From Janthinobacterium silvisoli (GTDB lineage: Bacteria > Pseudomonadota > Gammaproteobacteria > Burkholderiales > Burkholderiaceae_D): a stretch of DNA of 64,000 nt. Position numbers and translations under genes: made by a program. The notes beneath the pieces were generated by a model, which saw only the letters and a list, made by a program, of their open reading frames with translations, ran no database searches and had not been told where the DNA came from. Below are positions 8,135-17,500 of this stretch, piece by piece. How positions within the stretch are numbered: the stretch's first letter is position 1; every line of letters begins with the position of its first letter. The DNA lies in assembly GCF_014200725.1 (NCBI RefSeq), contig NZ_JACHCL010000001.1:1178001-1242000 (forward strand), in the 5' to 3' direction.

Positions 8135-8668
8135 ATGCTCGACCGCACCCGGCCTGGCCGCAAACAAATAGAGGACCTTATTTTCACGCTATCTGCATAC
8201 AGCCAGCACCTGGCGCTGTGGGCGATACGCGCCTACCAGCGCTACCTGTCACCCTACAAGGGATTTTCCTGCGCTTACCGCGTGCGGACCGGACGCGACA
8301 GTTGTTCCGGCTATGGCTACCGCGTGATCGCACGCCACGGACTCATACCAGGATGGGCACTGCTGCGGCGCCGCCTGCATGCCTGTGGCGCGCACCATCG
8401 TGCTCATCTGGCCCAGCATCCGCCAACATTGCGCACGGCGCGGCATCGGGCCCAGGCCGGCCATTGCGACGTCCCCACTCTGGACTGCGGCGATTGCTCT
8501 TGCAGCCTGGACGATTTATTCAACGCGATCACCCCGATGAACTGCGACTGGTCACCGGGCAAAAAACGTCCCCCATTCCGTAACAGTTACACTACGAGCC
8601 AACATTTGAAACAGCAGCAAGTGGAGCATCGCCAGAAAATCGCGCGCATGCAAGAGCCTGAAAATTAA
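8135..8668 (+). CDS. YidD-like protein with a long cysteine-rich C-terminal extension
   Basis: Residues about 27-85 match the YidD (membrane protein insertion efficiency factor) pattern: AIRAYQRYLSPYKGFSCAYR, then a Cys-Ser, YGYRVIARHGLIPGWALLRR and a final Cys. Family members are usually 70-90 residues and help YidC-dependent insertion. This one is 177 residues and adds about 90 residues containing DCGDCSCSLDD and a charged tail. No clear ribosome binding site precedes the chosen ATG, so the start is uncertain. It is not next to rnpA or yidC, where classical yidD lies, so it is probably a paralogue. Confidence 0.65.
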   Translation: MLDRTRPGRKQIEDLIFTLSAYSQHLALWAIRAYQRYLSPYKGFSCAYRVRTGRDSCSGYGYRVIARHGLIPGWALLRRRLHACGAHHRAHLAQHPPTLRTARHRAQAGHCDVPTLDCGDCSCSLDDLFNAITPMNCDWSPGKKRPPFRNSYTTSQHLKQQQVEHRQKIARMQEPEN

Positions 8669-8810
8669 GGCAGATGAGACTTACCTACACATTGAGATTC
8701 ATTCGGAAAATGAATAACACCTATCGCAACTATGAATTTGCCGACTGCAAGGCAGCGGCCTATACTGCTGCCGTCTCCCCTACACTGCCTCCCATGCACA
8801 CCCATTCCAG

Positions 8811-8833
8811 CCCGCGCACACAGCGGGTTTTTT
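8811..8833 (+). terminator. Short hairpin plus T-run between the YidD-like and bestrophin-like genes
   Basis: CCCGC (8811-8815) pairs with GCGGG (8823-8827), followed by six T residues. It could end transcription from the YidD-like gene ahead of the bestrophin-like gene. The stem is short. Confidence 0.5.
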
Positions 8834-8881
8834 GTAGCCGGCACTTGCCATTCAGCAACTTCACCTTTTCGGGAGCGCAGC

Positions 8882-9823
8882 ATGATCGTGCGTGACCGCC
8901 CCTCGGCGTTAAAACTGTTCCTGGTCGTGCGTGGTTCCGTCCTGCCCCGCATCCGCACCACCCTGATCGTCAATACGCTGTTCGCCGCCTTCATTACCTG
9001 GTGCCATGGCACCTTGTTTGATCACAAGGTGATACTGACCACCATCCCATTTACGCTGATCGGCTTGCCGCTGGCCATCTTCCTGGGTTTCCGCAACACG
9101 GCCGCCTATGACCGTTACTGGGAAGGGCGCAAGCTGTGGGGTGAGCTGGTGCTGCGCTGCCGTAACTTTTCGCGCCAGTGCCAAAGCATGATACGCAGCG
9201 ACACACCGGCCCACGCCAAACTGGGCCTGGACGATGTGCGCGTACGCATGATTTACCGCACCATTGCCTTTTGCCATGCGCTGCGCCATCAGTTGCGCGA
9301 CACGCGCGACCCTGCCGAGCTGCAGCCGCTGCTGCGCCCGGCCGAGTGGGAGGCGGCCAACAAGGCATCGAACCCATCCGATTACCTGATGCTGCAAATG
9401 GGCCATGACCTCGCCGATTGCGTGCAGCAAGGCCGCATCGACAGCATCCTTGCCGCGCAAATCGATGGCACGATCAGCGCCATGGTCGGCGCGGGCGCTT
9501 CCTGCGAACGTATCCGCAGCACGCCGATTCCGTTTTCGTATTCGCTGCTGCTGCACCGCACGGCCTATCTGTACTGCTTTCTGCTGCCTTTCGGCCTGGT
9601 CGATTCGCTCGGGTTCATGACGCCCTTCGTGGTCGCCATCGTCGCCTACACCTTCTTTGGCCTCGATGCGCTCGGTGATGAAATTGAAGAGCCATTCGGC
9701 ACCGATGCGAATGACCTGCCCTTGACGGCCATGTGCCGCGCGATTGAAATCAACCTGCGCGAGTCCTTGCAGGACGACAATTTGCCGCCGCCCATGAAAG
9801 CCGTCGATTTCACCTTGAATTGA
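8882..9823 (+). CDS. Bestrophin-like (UPF0187/YneE) membrane channel protein
   Basis: The 313-residue protein starts at MIVRDRPSALKLFLVVRGSV with GGGAGCG upstream; an upstream in-frame extension to 8732 lacks family similarity. The family pattern is seen: two N-terminal helices, GFRNTAAYDRYWEGRKLWGEL, a helical cytoplasmic part, TPIPFSYSLLLHRTAYLYC with the conserved IPFxY motif, and GLDALGDEIEEPFGTDANDLP, the acidic stretch after the last helix. Bacterial bestrophins form pentameric ion channels in the inner membrane. It has no obvious operon partner; the copZ gene 83 bases downstream has its own promoter. Confidence 0.88.
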   Translation: MIVRDRPSALKLFLVVRGSVLPRIRTTLIVNTLFAAFITWCHGTLFDHKVILTTIPFTLIGLPLAIFLGFRNTAAYDRYWEGRKLWGELVLRCRNFSRQCQSMIRSDTPAHAKLGLDDVRVRMIYRTIAFCHALRHQLRDTRDPAELQPLLRPAEWEAANKASNPSDYLMLQMGHDLADCVQQGRIDSILAAQIDGTISAMVGAGASCERIRSTPIPFSYSLLLHRTAYLYCFLLPFGLVDSLGFMTPFVVAIVAYTFFGLDALGDEIEEPFGTDANDLPLTAMCRAIEINLRESLQDDNLPPPMKAVDFTLN

Positions 9824-9842
9824 AGCAGACCACAGCTTTCGC

Positions 9843-9873
9843 TTGACCTTGCCATCGGGGGAAGGCTTACAGT
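9843..9873 (+). promoter_or_regulatory. CueR-type (19-bp spacer) copper promoter of copZ
   Basis: The -35 TTGACC (9843-9848) and -10 TACAGT (9868-9873) are separated by 19 bp, the overlong spacer typical of MerR-family promoters. The spacer carries the dyad CCTTGCC ... GGGGAAGG expected of CueR operators. The cueR gene lies 1 kb away on the opposite strand. Confidence 0.82.
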
Positions 9874-9905
9874 GAAAACACTTAACCATTACAGGAGTGC
9901 TTGTC

Positions 9906-10106
9906 ATGTATCAATTGCAAGTAGAAAACATGAGCTGCGGCCATTGCGTCGGTTCCGTCACCAAGGCCGTGCAAGGCATCGATCCGGCCGCCCAGGTGCA
10001 GATCGACCTGGCAAGCAAGAGCGTGAAAGTGGAATCGTCTGGCGCGCTCGACAGCATCAAGGCTGCCATCGTGGATGCGGGCTACCCCGTTACCAGCGCA
10101 CAGTAA
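9906..10106 (+). CDS. copZ: CopZ-type copper chaperone (heavy-metal-associated domain)
   Basis: The 66-residue protein is a single HMA domain with the metal site MSCGHC near the N terminus (Cys at residues 10 and 13 bind Cu(I)) and the family's GYPV end. It would carry cytosolic Cu(I) to CopA. AGGAG precedes the ATG at a good distance; an in-frame ATG 3 codons earlier sits on the ribosome binding site and is rejected. The 19-bp-spacer promoter just upstream marks it as a CueR target. A strong terminator follows directly. Confidence 0.93.
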   Translation: MYQLQVENMSCGHCVGSVTKAVQGIDPAAQVQIDLASKSVKVESSGALDSIKAAIVDAGYPVTSAQ

Positions 10107-10125
10107 TCGCAACAGCATCATCCAG

Positions 10126-10158
10126 ACAGCCGGCCTTTGTGCCGGCTGTTTTTATTTA
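10126..10158 (+). terminator. Rho-independent terminator after copZ
   Basis: A perfect 9-bp stem ACAGCCGGC (10126-10134) / GCCGGCTGT (10141-10149) with a 6-base loop is followed by TTTTTATTT. It also overlaps the end of the convergent glutathione S-transferase gene (stop at 10156). Confidence 0.88.
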
Positions 10159-10884
10159 GCCGTCCAGTTCAGGATAATGGCGGAAGATGCCATCCTGGTT
10201 GAAATCTATCCTGCGCTTCGATTTCAGGTAGCGGGCGATATTGGGCCGTGCCGCCACCGTATCGTGCAAGTCGAACAGGGCTGGATATTGCGGCGCCAGG
10301 CGCGCCATGGCTTGCGGAAACGCATAATGCAGCCCCGCCAGCATCTGGAATAGCGACAGGTCGCCATACGTCAGTTTTGCTCCCACCAGCCAGCCGCCAC
10401 GGCGCGGATTGTTGGCCAGCACTTGCGTAAAGTAGGCAAGGAATTTGGGCAGACGAGTTTCGCGAAAATCCTGCGCGCGCTGGGCGGCGGCCTGCTTTTG
10501 TTCTTCATAATACTGATTCATCGACAGCGGATGGTGCGTATCGTGCACTTCCGTCAGCCAGTCGGCCATGGTCAGTTGCAGCTGGTTCAGCCACAGCCTG
10601 CCCTCTTCCGCGCGCGGCGCCAGGCCCAGGCGCCGCCCCAGGTACAACAGGATATTCGGCGTCTGGCCGATCAGCAACTCGCCATCACGCAGCACGGGCG
10701 GGGCATAGGCTGGATGGAGCGTGCTGCCGCCATCGAGGCAGGCCAGCACGGCCGGTACGCCCATGCCGCTTTTTTCAGGTTTACGCGCAATATCGACATA
10801 CTCGGCACCCGCCTCTTCCAGCGCCAGCCGGATGAATTCACCACGCCCTTGTATCGTAGGCCAGTAATACAATTCGTAGCGCAT
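10156..10884 (-). CDS. Glutathione S-transferase-like protein
   Basis: The 242-residue protein begins RYELYYWPTIQGRGEFIRLALEEAGAEY, an N-terminal thioredoxin-fold half in which the Tyr of YYWP lies at the catalytic tyrosine position of sigma/pi-type GSTs. It continues with PPVLRDGELLIGQTPNILLYLG (the glutathione-binding segment, with QTPNI at the usual QS.AI place) and an all-helical C-terminal domain with LTYGDLSLFQML. AAGGAG precedes the ATG. It starts 20 bases after the cueR stop on the same strand, so it is likely cotranscribed with copA-cueR; glutathione buffers Cu(I), which makes a copper-stress role possible. Confidence 0.85.
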   Translation of the reverse strand: MRYELYYWPTIQGRGEFIRLALEEAGAEYVDIARKPEKSGMGVPAVLACLDGGSTLHPAYAPPVLRDGELLIGQTPNILLYLGRRLGLAPRAEEGRLWLNQLQLTMADWLTEVHDTHHPLSMNQYYEEQKQAAAQRAQDFRETRLPKFLAYFTQVLANNPRRGGWLVGAKLTYGDLSLFQMLAGLHYAFPQAMARLAPQYPALFDLHDTVAARPNIARYLKSKRRIDFNQDGIFRHYPELDG

Positions 10885-10904
10885 GCGGACTCCTTTGAGT
10901 TACT

Positions 10905-11324
10905 TCAATGGCAGCAAGCCTTAGCCTCTTCTTTGCCAGCTAATCCCAGGCTTTGCAAAATCGGGCAATCAGGCCGGTCGTCGCCGTGGCACGATTGCGC
11001 CAGATGGGCCAGGGTATCACGCATTTCCGTCAATTCGGTGATGCGCTGGTTCAAGTCAGCCACGTGGGACAGGGCGATGTTTTTCACATCGGCGCTGGCG
11101 CGCTGGTTGTTTTGCCATAACGATAACAATTCGCGGATTTGCTCCAGCGAAAAACCCAGTCCCCGCGCCCGCTTGATGAAGCGCAGCGCATGCAAATCAT
11201 TCGGCGTGTAGACGCGGTAACCGGCATCGGTACGCGCACTGGGTTTTAATAAGGTGATGCTTTCATAATAACGTATCATCTTTGCCGATACGCCAGTTTC
11301 ACTTGCTGCCTGACCGATGTTCAT
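10905..11324 (-). CDS. cueR: CueR, MerR-family Cu(I)-responsive activator
   Basis: The 139-residue protein has the MerR winged-helix N terminus (MNIGQAASETGVSAKMIRYYE), the TDAGYRVYT wing and a dimerisation helix. The metal-binding loop CHGDDRPDCPIL holds the two Cys (C-x7-C) that bind Cu(I) in CueR, and the tail ends in a CCH motif. ATG 11324 is chosen because AAGGAG lies 8 bases upstream; the GTG at 11333 touches that site. It follows the copA stop after 5 bases and should activate copA and copZ through their 19-bp-spacer promoters. Confidence 0.93.
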   Translation of the reverse strand: MNIGQAASETGVSAKMIRYYESITLLKPSARTDAGYRVYTPNDLHALRFIKRARGLGFSLEQIRELLSLWQNNQRASADVKNIALSHVADLNQRITELTEMRDTLAHLAQSCHGDDRPDCPILQSLGLAGKEEAKACCH

Positions 11325-11329
11325 CCTGA

Positions 11330-13741
11330 TCACTCCTTGGTATGTGCGCTGCGCGCTGTCCAGCGGCGCAGCAACAGGGCATTGCTGATCACGCTTACCG
11401 AGCTGAACGCCATCGCCGCGCCCGCCACCATGGGGTTGAGCAAGCCGAAGGCGGCCAGGGGAATGCCGATCAGGTTATAAATGAATGCCCAAAACAGATT
11501 CTGCCGTATCTTGCTATAAGTGCGGCGCGAGATATCGATGGCGTCCGCCACCAGCGCCGGATCGCCGCGCATCAGGGTAATCCCCGCTGCATGCATGGCG
11601 ACATCGGTACCGGTCGACATGGCAATACCGACGTCAGCGGCCGCCAGCGCCGGTGCATCATTGATGCCGTCGCCCACCATGGCCACCTTCGCGCCCTCGC
11701 CTTTTAGCATTTCAATTTTAGCGGTTTTATCGGCTGGCAACATTTTCGCGGCCACCACGTCGATGCCCAGCAACTTGCCGACGGCGTCGGCGCTGCCTTG
11801 ATTGTCACCGGTCAACATCACCGTCTGTATGCCCAAACTATGCAAGTGGGCAATTGCCGCCTGCGCATTCGGCTTGACCTGGTCGCTGAAGGCAAACAGG
11901 CCCAGCAATTGCGATCCCGAGGACAGCCAGGAAATCGTGTTGCCCGTGTTTTCCAGGGTTTGCGCCTGGGCTGCCAGCGGCGCCATATCCACACTCAATT
12001 CCTGCATCAGCCGCGTGCTGCCCAGCTTCAAGTCCTGGCCATCGACCTGCGCCGCCAGTCCCCGTCCCGGCAAGGCTGACAAACCAGTCGCGATCAATGG
12101 CGCAATGTTACGCGCAGCAACTGCATCGAGCACGGCGGTGGCCAGGCTGTGTTCGCTACCACGCTGGATACTGGCTGCCAGTTGCAGCAAGCGCGCCTCG
12201 TCAATGCCATGCGCATGCAAGGCCGCCAGCGCAGGTTTGCCCACCGTCAAGGTGCCCGTCTTGTCGAACACCACGGTGGTGACGGCGTGCGCCACTTCCA
12301 GCGCTTCCGCATCCTTGATCAGGATGCCGTAGCGGGCCGCCACGCCCGTACCGGCCATGATGGCGGTCGGCGTGGCCAGACCCAGCGCGCACGGGCAGGC
12401 GATCACCAGCACGGCGACGGCATTGATGATGGCTGTTTCCAGCTGCCCCGTGGTCAGCCACCAGCCCAGCAGGGTCAGCAGCGCCAGCACCAGCACCACG
12501 GGAACAAAGATGGCGCTGACCTTGTCCACCAGATGCTGGATCGGCGCCTTGGCTGCCTGCGCGTCTTCCACCAGGCGGATGATGCGCGACAAGGTCGTCT
12601 CGCCGCCCACCGCCTGGGTGCGCACCAGCAGCAAACCATCGGCATTGATGGAGCCGCCCGTGACCTTGTCGCCCACATGCTTATCAACCGGCAAGCTTTC
12701 ACCTGTGATCAAGGACTCATTGATCTGGCTGGCGCCTTCCACCACCACGCCATCGACGGCGACCCGCTCACCGGGGCGTATCACCACCAGCTCGCCCACC
12801 TTCACCTGCTCGACGGGTACATCCAGTTCGACATCATCGCGGCGCACGCGGGCCGATTCCGGACGCAATACTTGCAGGGCGCGGATGGCTGACGCCGTTT
12901 GCCGCTTGGCGCGCGATTCCAGCCATTTCCCCAGCAATACGAGGGTAATCACCACGGCCGCGGCCTCAAAATACAGGTGCGGCAGCATGCCTTCTGCTGT
13001 CAACCACTGGTAGACCGACAAGCCATACGCAGCGCTGGTGCCCAGGGCTACCAGCAAATCCATATTGCCGCTGCCGGCCCGAGCCGCCTTCCAGCCTGCC
13101 TTGTAGAAACGGGCGCCAAAATAAAACTGCACCGGGGTAGCCAGGACAAATTGCACGGCGCCGGGCAGCATCCAGTGGATACCTGCCCATTCCAGAAACA
13201 TTGGCAACATCAGGGGAAATGCCAGGATCGCCGCCAACACGACCTTGAGGCCGTCGCGCGACGGCGTATGGGCGGGCGCATTCGATGACTTGGCCACCGG
13301 CACAGATGCCTCGTAGCCAGCCTTGGCGATGGCGGCGATCAGGGCTGCCGCATCGGCATCGCAAGTGACCTTCACACGCGCGCTTTCGGTGGCCAGGTTG
13401 ACGCTGGCGCCCGCCACGCCGGGCACTTTCAACAGGGCTTTTTCCACCCGGCCCACGCAAGAGGCGCAAGTCATGCCGGCCACGTTCAAGTCTATGTCGC
13501 GCTGGGCCACCGTGTAGCCAGCCTTTTCCACAGCCGCCTGCAAGGTGGCAAACGGGATGACGGTGTCAGATATGACCTTGGCCGTTTCCGTGGCCAGGTT
13601 GACACTGGCGCCGGTCACGCCGTCGACCTTCAACAGGGCTTTTTCCACCCGGCCCACGCACGACGCGCAGGTCATGCCCTCGATGGCCAGCGCCTGCGCA
13701 TGGGCAGGGGAAGAAGATAGGGACGATGCGGTCTGGTTCAT
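11330..13741 (-). CDS. copA: CopA, Cu(I)-exporting P1B-type ATPase
   Basis: The 803-residue pump has two N-terminal HMA domains, each with [18 protein letters not shown] (near residues 19 and 88). Eight membrane helices follow, with the CPC copper site in [11 protein letters not shown], the phosphorylated Asp in DKTGTLT and the hinge [16 protein letters not shown]. It exports cytosolic Cu(I) by ATP hydrolysis. The nucleotide-domain SEHPL motif reads SEHSL here. AGGATC precedes the start. It is the first gene of a copA-cueR-GST unit and has its own CueR-like promoter. Confidence 0.95.
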   Translation of the reverse strand: MNQTASSLSSSPAHAQALAIEGMTCASCVGRVEKALLKVDGVTGASVNLATETAKVISDTVIPFATLQAAVEKAGYTVAQRDIDLNVAGMTCASCVGRVEKALLKVPGVAGASVNLATESARVKVTCDADAAALIAAIAKAGYEASVPVAKSSNAPAHTPSRDGLKVVLAAILAFPLMLPMFLEWAGIHWMLPGAVQFVLATPVQFYFGARFYKAGWKAARAGSGNMDLLVALGTSAAYGLSVYQWLTAEGMLPHLYFEAAAVVITLVLLGKWLESRAKRQTASAIRALQVLRPESARVRRDDVELDVPVEQVKVGELVVIRPGERVAVDGVVVEGASQINESLITGESLPVDKHVGDKVTGGSINADGLLLVRTQAVGGETTLSRIIRLVEDAQAAKAPIQHLVDKVSAIFVPVVLVLALLTLLGWWLTTGQLETAIINAVAVLVIACPCALGLATPTAIMAGTGVAARYGILIKDAEALEVAHAVTTVVFDKTGTLTVGKPALAALHAHGIDEARLLQLAASIQRGSEHSLATAVLDAVAARNIAPLIATGLSALPGRGLAAQVDGQDLKLGSTRLMQELSVDMAPLAAQAQTLENTGNTISWLSSGSQLLGLFAFSDQVKPNAQAAIAHLHSLGIQTVMLTGDNQGSADAVGKLLGIDVVAAKMLPADKTAKIEMLKGEGAKVAMVGDGINDAPALAAADVGIAMSTGTDVAMHAAGITLMRGDPALVADAIDISRRTYSKIRQNLFWAFIYNLIGIPLAAFGLLNPMVAGAAMAFSSVSVISNALLLRRWTARSAHTKE

Positions 13742-13776
13742 GGCAGATCCTGTACGATAGATTAACTAATGTGTTC

Positions 13777-13807
13777 AGGATCTGCTATCCAATGATGGGA
13801 AGGTCAA
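13777..13807 (-). promoter_or_regulatory. CueR-type promoter of copA (degenerate right half)
   Basis: On the minus strand TTGACC (complement of 13802-13807) is followed by CCTTCCC as at copZ, and after 19 bp by GATCCT (complement of 13777-13782). The left dyad half is good, the right half (GGATAG) is weaker than at copZ. Location just upstream of copA supports the call. Confidence 0.55.
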
Positions 13808-13832
13808 GCCTTATTTAATTGCTACAAAAACA

Positions 13833-14585
13833 TCAACGGACCACGCAATCGATCGCCGCCGCATTTTTTCCTGCCCCACCCGCAGCTGGTGCACCGCTGG
13901 GCGCGGAAAACGCGGGCGGCGGCGTGAACTGGATGTCAGGATGCGAGGGAATGATGACGGGCGGCTGCAGGATGTCCGGTGTAAAGCCGAATTGCCCTGC
14001 CGCAAAGTTTTGCGCCCCGCCCGTATTACTCACATGAATCATCCCCTCGATCACTTGCACATACAAGCCAGGCGCCAGGCTGCTCGTCGCTGCCGGTGAC
14101 GGCAACACTGACGCAGGTATTCCACCGACCAGCGTCGCCGTAAAGGTGGTGCCCCGTATACCGATGGTCGCCGATGGCGTCTTCATCTCGAAACGCTCCT
14201 TGTTGCGCTTGCCCAGCAAGCCCGTCACCGAACGCAAGCCGCCCTTGAGCAGGCTGAAGATGGCATGGTCGCCATCGGGTTGCTGCGCCTCATAGCTGAA
14301 CTGCTCGATGACGAAGCTGGTATTGGGCTTCAGGGTGATTTCGCTATTGTCGATCAGTTTGATAAGCGCATAGGTATCCTTTTCCGTCAGCAAGGTATCT
14401 CCCGACTCGACTTCGGACTTGATGGCCAGGATCTTGACCTTGCCATCGGCTTTCTTGGCGAACAAGGGGCCATTCAATTGCATCACCGTGCCTGCCACCT
14501 GCCCGGCCCAGGCCTGCATGCTGGCGCACAGCAGGACCAGCCACAGCAAAGCCTTAATTGCAGTACATTTTTTTAGTGCCGTCAT
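13833..14585 (-). CDS. Secreted FecR-domain protein at the end of the two-partner secretion operon
   Basis: The 250-residue protein starts at 14585 after AGGAAAC and has a signal peptide ending near AWA (residue 26). A FecR domain follows (GDTLLTEKDTYALIKLIDNS, ITLKPNTSFVIEQF, then the KTPSATIGIRGTTF segment). The C terminus is Pro/Ala-rich and ends with a lone Cys. It has no transmembrane anti-sigma architecture, so it is a periplasmic or exported FecR protein rather than a sigma regulator. Its start lies 32 bases inside the tpsA 3' end, so translation is coupled. FecR proteins of this kind often accompany CHASE2 cyclases, as here. Confidence 0.8.
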   Translation of the reverse strand: MTALKKCTAIKALLWLVLLCASMQAWAGQVAGTVMQLNGPLFAKKADGKVKILAIKSEVESGDTLLTEKDTYALIKLIDNSEITLKPNTSFVIEQFSYEAQQPDGDHAIFSLLKGGLRSVTGLLGKRNKERFEMKTPSATIGIRGTTFTATLVGGIPASVLPSPAATSSLAPGLYVQVIEGMIHVSNTGGAQNFAAGQFGFTPDILQPPVIIPSHPDIQFTPPPAFSAPSGAPAAGGAGKNAAAIDCVVR

Positions 14586-17500
14586 TGAATTTGTTTCCTG
14601 TTGATTGATCCGACGTGGCCACTTCCTTGACGTCATCCTTTTTCTTGTCCGGCGCCGCCGTGCTCGTCACCGTAGGCAGCAGGGGGGTGTTAGCGTGATC
14701 ACCCTGTTTGATGATGTTCAGCGCGTCATTGATGGCTGTGTTCACGCTTGGGGGAATAACGGGAGGCACGGTCACCGGCGGCACAGTACTGGGCAGGAAG
14801 ATGGCGTCAGGCATGGACACCGTGCCGCCAGGCGCCAGCAGGCTGACGTCGCTGCGCTGGCGGTTGATACGTACACCGGAGGTGCCCGTGATGTTGCCAG
14901 CCTTGGCCAGCACGCTCATGCTGGACGCGCCGGGCACCGTAAAGCTGGCGTTGCCGGCGAAGCGCACGCTGGCGCCAGCGCTGGCGGCAAAGCTGCCGCC
15001 ACTGGCTACGGTGGCGGCGCCGTCGAAGCTGATGTCGCGCCCGGCAGTCAGGCTGACATTGTGCGCTGCGTTCAAACGGGCGCCGTCCGCCAGGGCAACA
15101 TCGGTATCGGCCGTGATGCTGATATCGTTGCCGTTCACCACGCCATTGAGCGTGACCGGGCTATGCGACGTCAGTGCAACATTGCCGCCATTGCCGTTGA
15201 TATTGCCTGCCGAAATACCGCCCGTATTCTCGATGGCAATATTGCCAGCGCCACTGCTGATGGCGCCCAGGGTCAAGGTGCCGGGCGCCGACGTGTTATT
15301 GAGCACGATACCGCCATCGCCACTATTGCTGGCAGTAAAGTTACTGACCTGATTGCCGGCATTGTCCAGCACGGTGCCATTCGACGATTGCGTGCTCAGG
15401 CTCGCTGCCACGATGGCGCCAGTCTGGCGTATGGCACCATTGAGCGCACTCAAGCGCACATCGCTCGCCGCCAGGCTGGCAAAGCGCAGGTCGCCGCTAG
15501 CCTGGTTAATCACCAGCTGACCGCCCAAGTTGATTGCGCCGGCCGTCTGGCTGAAGCTATTGCCAATCGCCAGATTGCCGCTACCTCCCAGCAAGCCGCC
15601 ACTTTGTCCGTAGCGGTCGGCCGACAAGCTGCCGTTCAACTGTAAGTTGCCGCCGCTGATATTCAAGCCATCACTGCCGCCGATCACGGAGCGGTCCTGT
15701 GCGCCCTCGCCCAGACTCAAGCTGCCGCCCGTCAATACCAGGCCAGTCGCAAGATTCAGGTTCTTCAAGGTCGTGCTGCCGGCCGCCGCGTTATAGGTGA
15801 CGATGCCATTGCTATGCGAGAAATCGACGGCCAGCACGTTCGCGCCTTCCGGCACCACACCGCCATCCCAGTTCGCCGCATCGCTCCACAAGCCATTGCC
15901 GCTGCCTATCCAGGTAGACAACAGTTTTTGCGAAATCGTCGCGTGGGTGATACCGCCTGTTGTGCTCAACACATAATTACCCGCATCGGCGCCTGCCAGG
16001 CGGAAACCAGTGGCCGTGACCAGCTTGTCCGCACCCGCATTCTTGTCCGCGAAACTGCCGCTACCGCCCGCCACGCTGACCAGATCCTGGCCCAGCACGC
16101 CAGATAGCGAAGCGCTGACAGCTGCATTAGTAGTGCCGTCATAGACCTTGTTGCCGGCAATCAGGCCCGTCAGGTTCAAGGCAGCGGGCGTGATGCTGGC
16201 CAACAAACCGGTCGGCAAGACCACAAGGTAATTGCCTGCATCCTGGCCAGACAAAGCCACGCCGGTAAGACTCACGGCCTTGTTGGCGCCCACGTTTTTA
16301 TCGGCAAAACTGGCGCCAGCTGTGACGCCCAGCACATCGCCGGCAATCCGGTCATCGCCCAGCACCACACTTGCCGCCGTGCCGCCGTCATACACTTTAC
16401 TAACGCCAGTTGCCGACAGATTCAAGGCGCGCACGGCAATATCGGCGGTGGTGCTGCCGCCATGCGTATTTAATACATAGTTGCCGGCATCGGCGCCGGC
16501 AACACCAACATTCGTCACGCTGACGGTTTTGCCCGTACCGGCATTCTTGTCGCCAAATGCGGCATTGCCAGACAGGTTCAAGGCATCTCCCGCTACCCTG
16601 TCATCGCCGATATTGACGCCAGCGCTGGTATTGCCATCATAGGTTTTGTTGATGCCGCTGAAACTCACATTCAGGGTACGCGCAGCGATATCGGCCGTGG
16701 TGCTGCCGCTATGGCCGCTCAATACATAGTTGCCCGCATCGGCTCCGGTCACGCCGACATTTGTCACGCTGACGGTTTTTCCCGTACCGGCATTCTTGTC
16801 GCCAAATGCAGCATTACCGGACAGGGTCAAGACATCGCCAGCGACACGGTCATCGCCGATATTCACGCCAGCCGACGCCGTACCATCGTAAGTCTTGTTG
16901 ATGCCGCTGAAACTCACATTCAGGGTACGCGCAGCGATATCGGCCGTGGTGCTGCCACTATGGCTGCTCAATACATAGTTGCCCGCATCGGCTCCGGTCA
17001 CGCCGATATTCGTCACGCCGACGGTTTTGCCCGTACCGGCATTCTTGTCGGCAAAGCTGGCATTACCGGACAGGGTCAAGGCATCGCCAGCGACGCGGTC
17101 ATCGCCGATGTTCACGCCAGCCGACGCCGTACCATCGTAAGTCTTGTTGATGCCGCTGAAACTCACGTTCAGGGTGCGTGCGGCGATATCGGCGGTAGTA
17201 CTACCGCCATGGCTGCTCAATACATAGTTGCCCGCGTCGGCGCCAGTTACCCCAACATTCGTCACGCCGACGGTTTTGCCCGTACCGGCATTCTTGTCGC
17301 CAAATGCAGCATTACCAGCCAGGGTCAAGACATCGCCAGTGACACGGTCATCGCCGATGTTCACGCCAGCCGACGCCGTGCCATCGTAAGTCTTGTTGAT
17401 GCCGCTAAAACTCACATTCAAGGTACGTGCCGCGATATCGGCCGTGGTGCTGCCGCTGTGGCTGCTCAATACATAGTTGCCCGCATCGGCGCCCATCACG

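Noticed and set aside
8674-8895. 73-codon plus-strand frame before the bestrophin-like gene
   Set aside because: No ribosome binding site, and it spans a terminator hairpin; judged noncoding.
13833-14585. Anti-sigma factor FecR of an iron-uptake system
   Set aside because: It has a signal peptide and no cytoplasmic anti-sigma part, no sigma factor lies nearby, and the TonB receptor with STN domain is 8 kb away and oriented independently.
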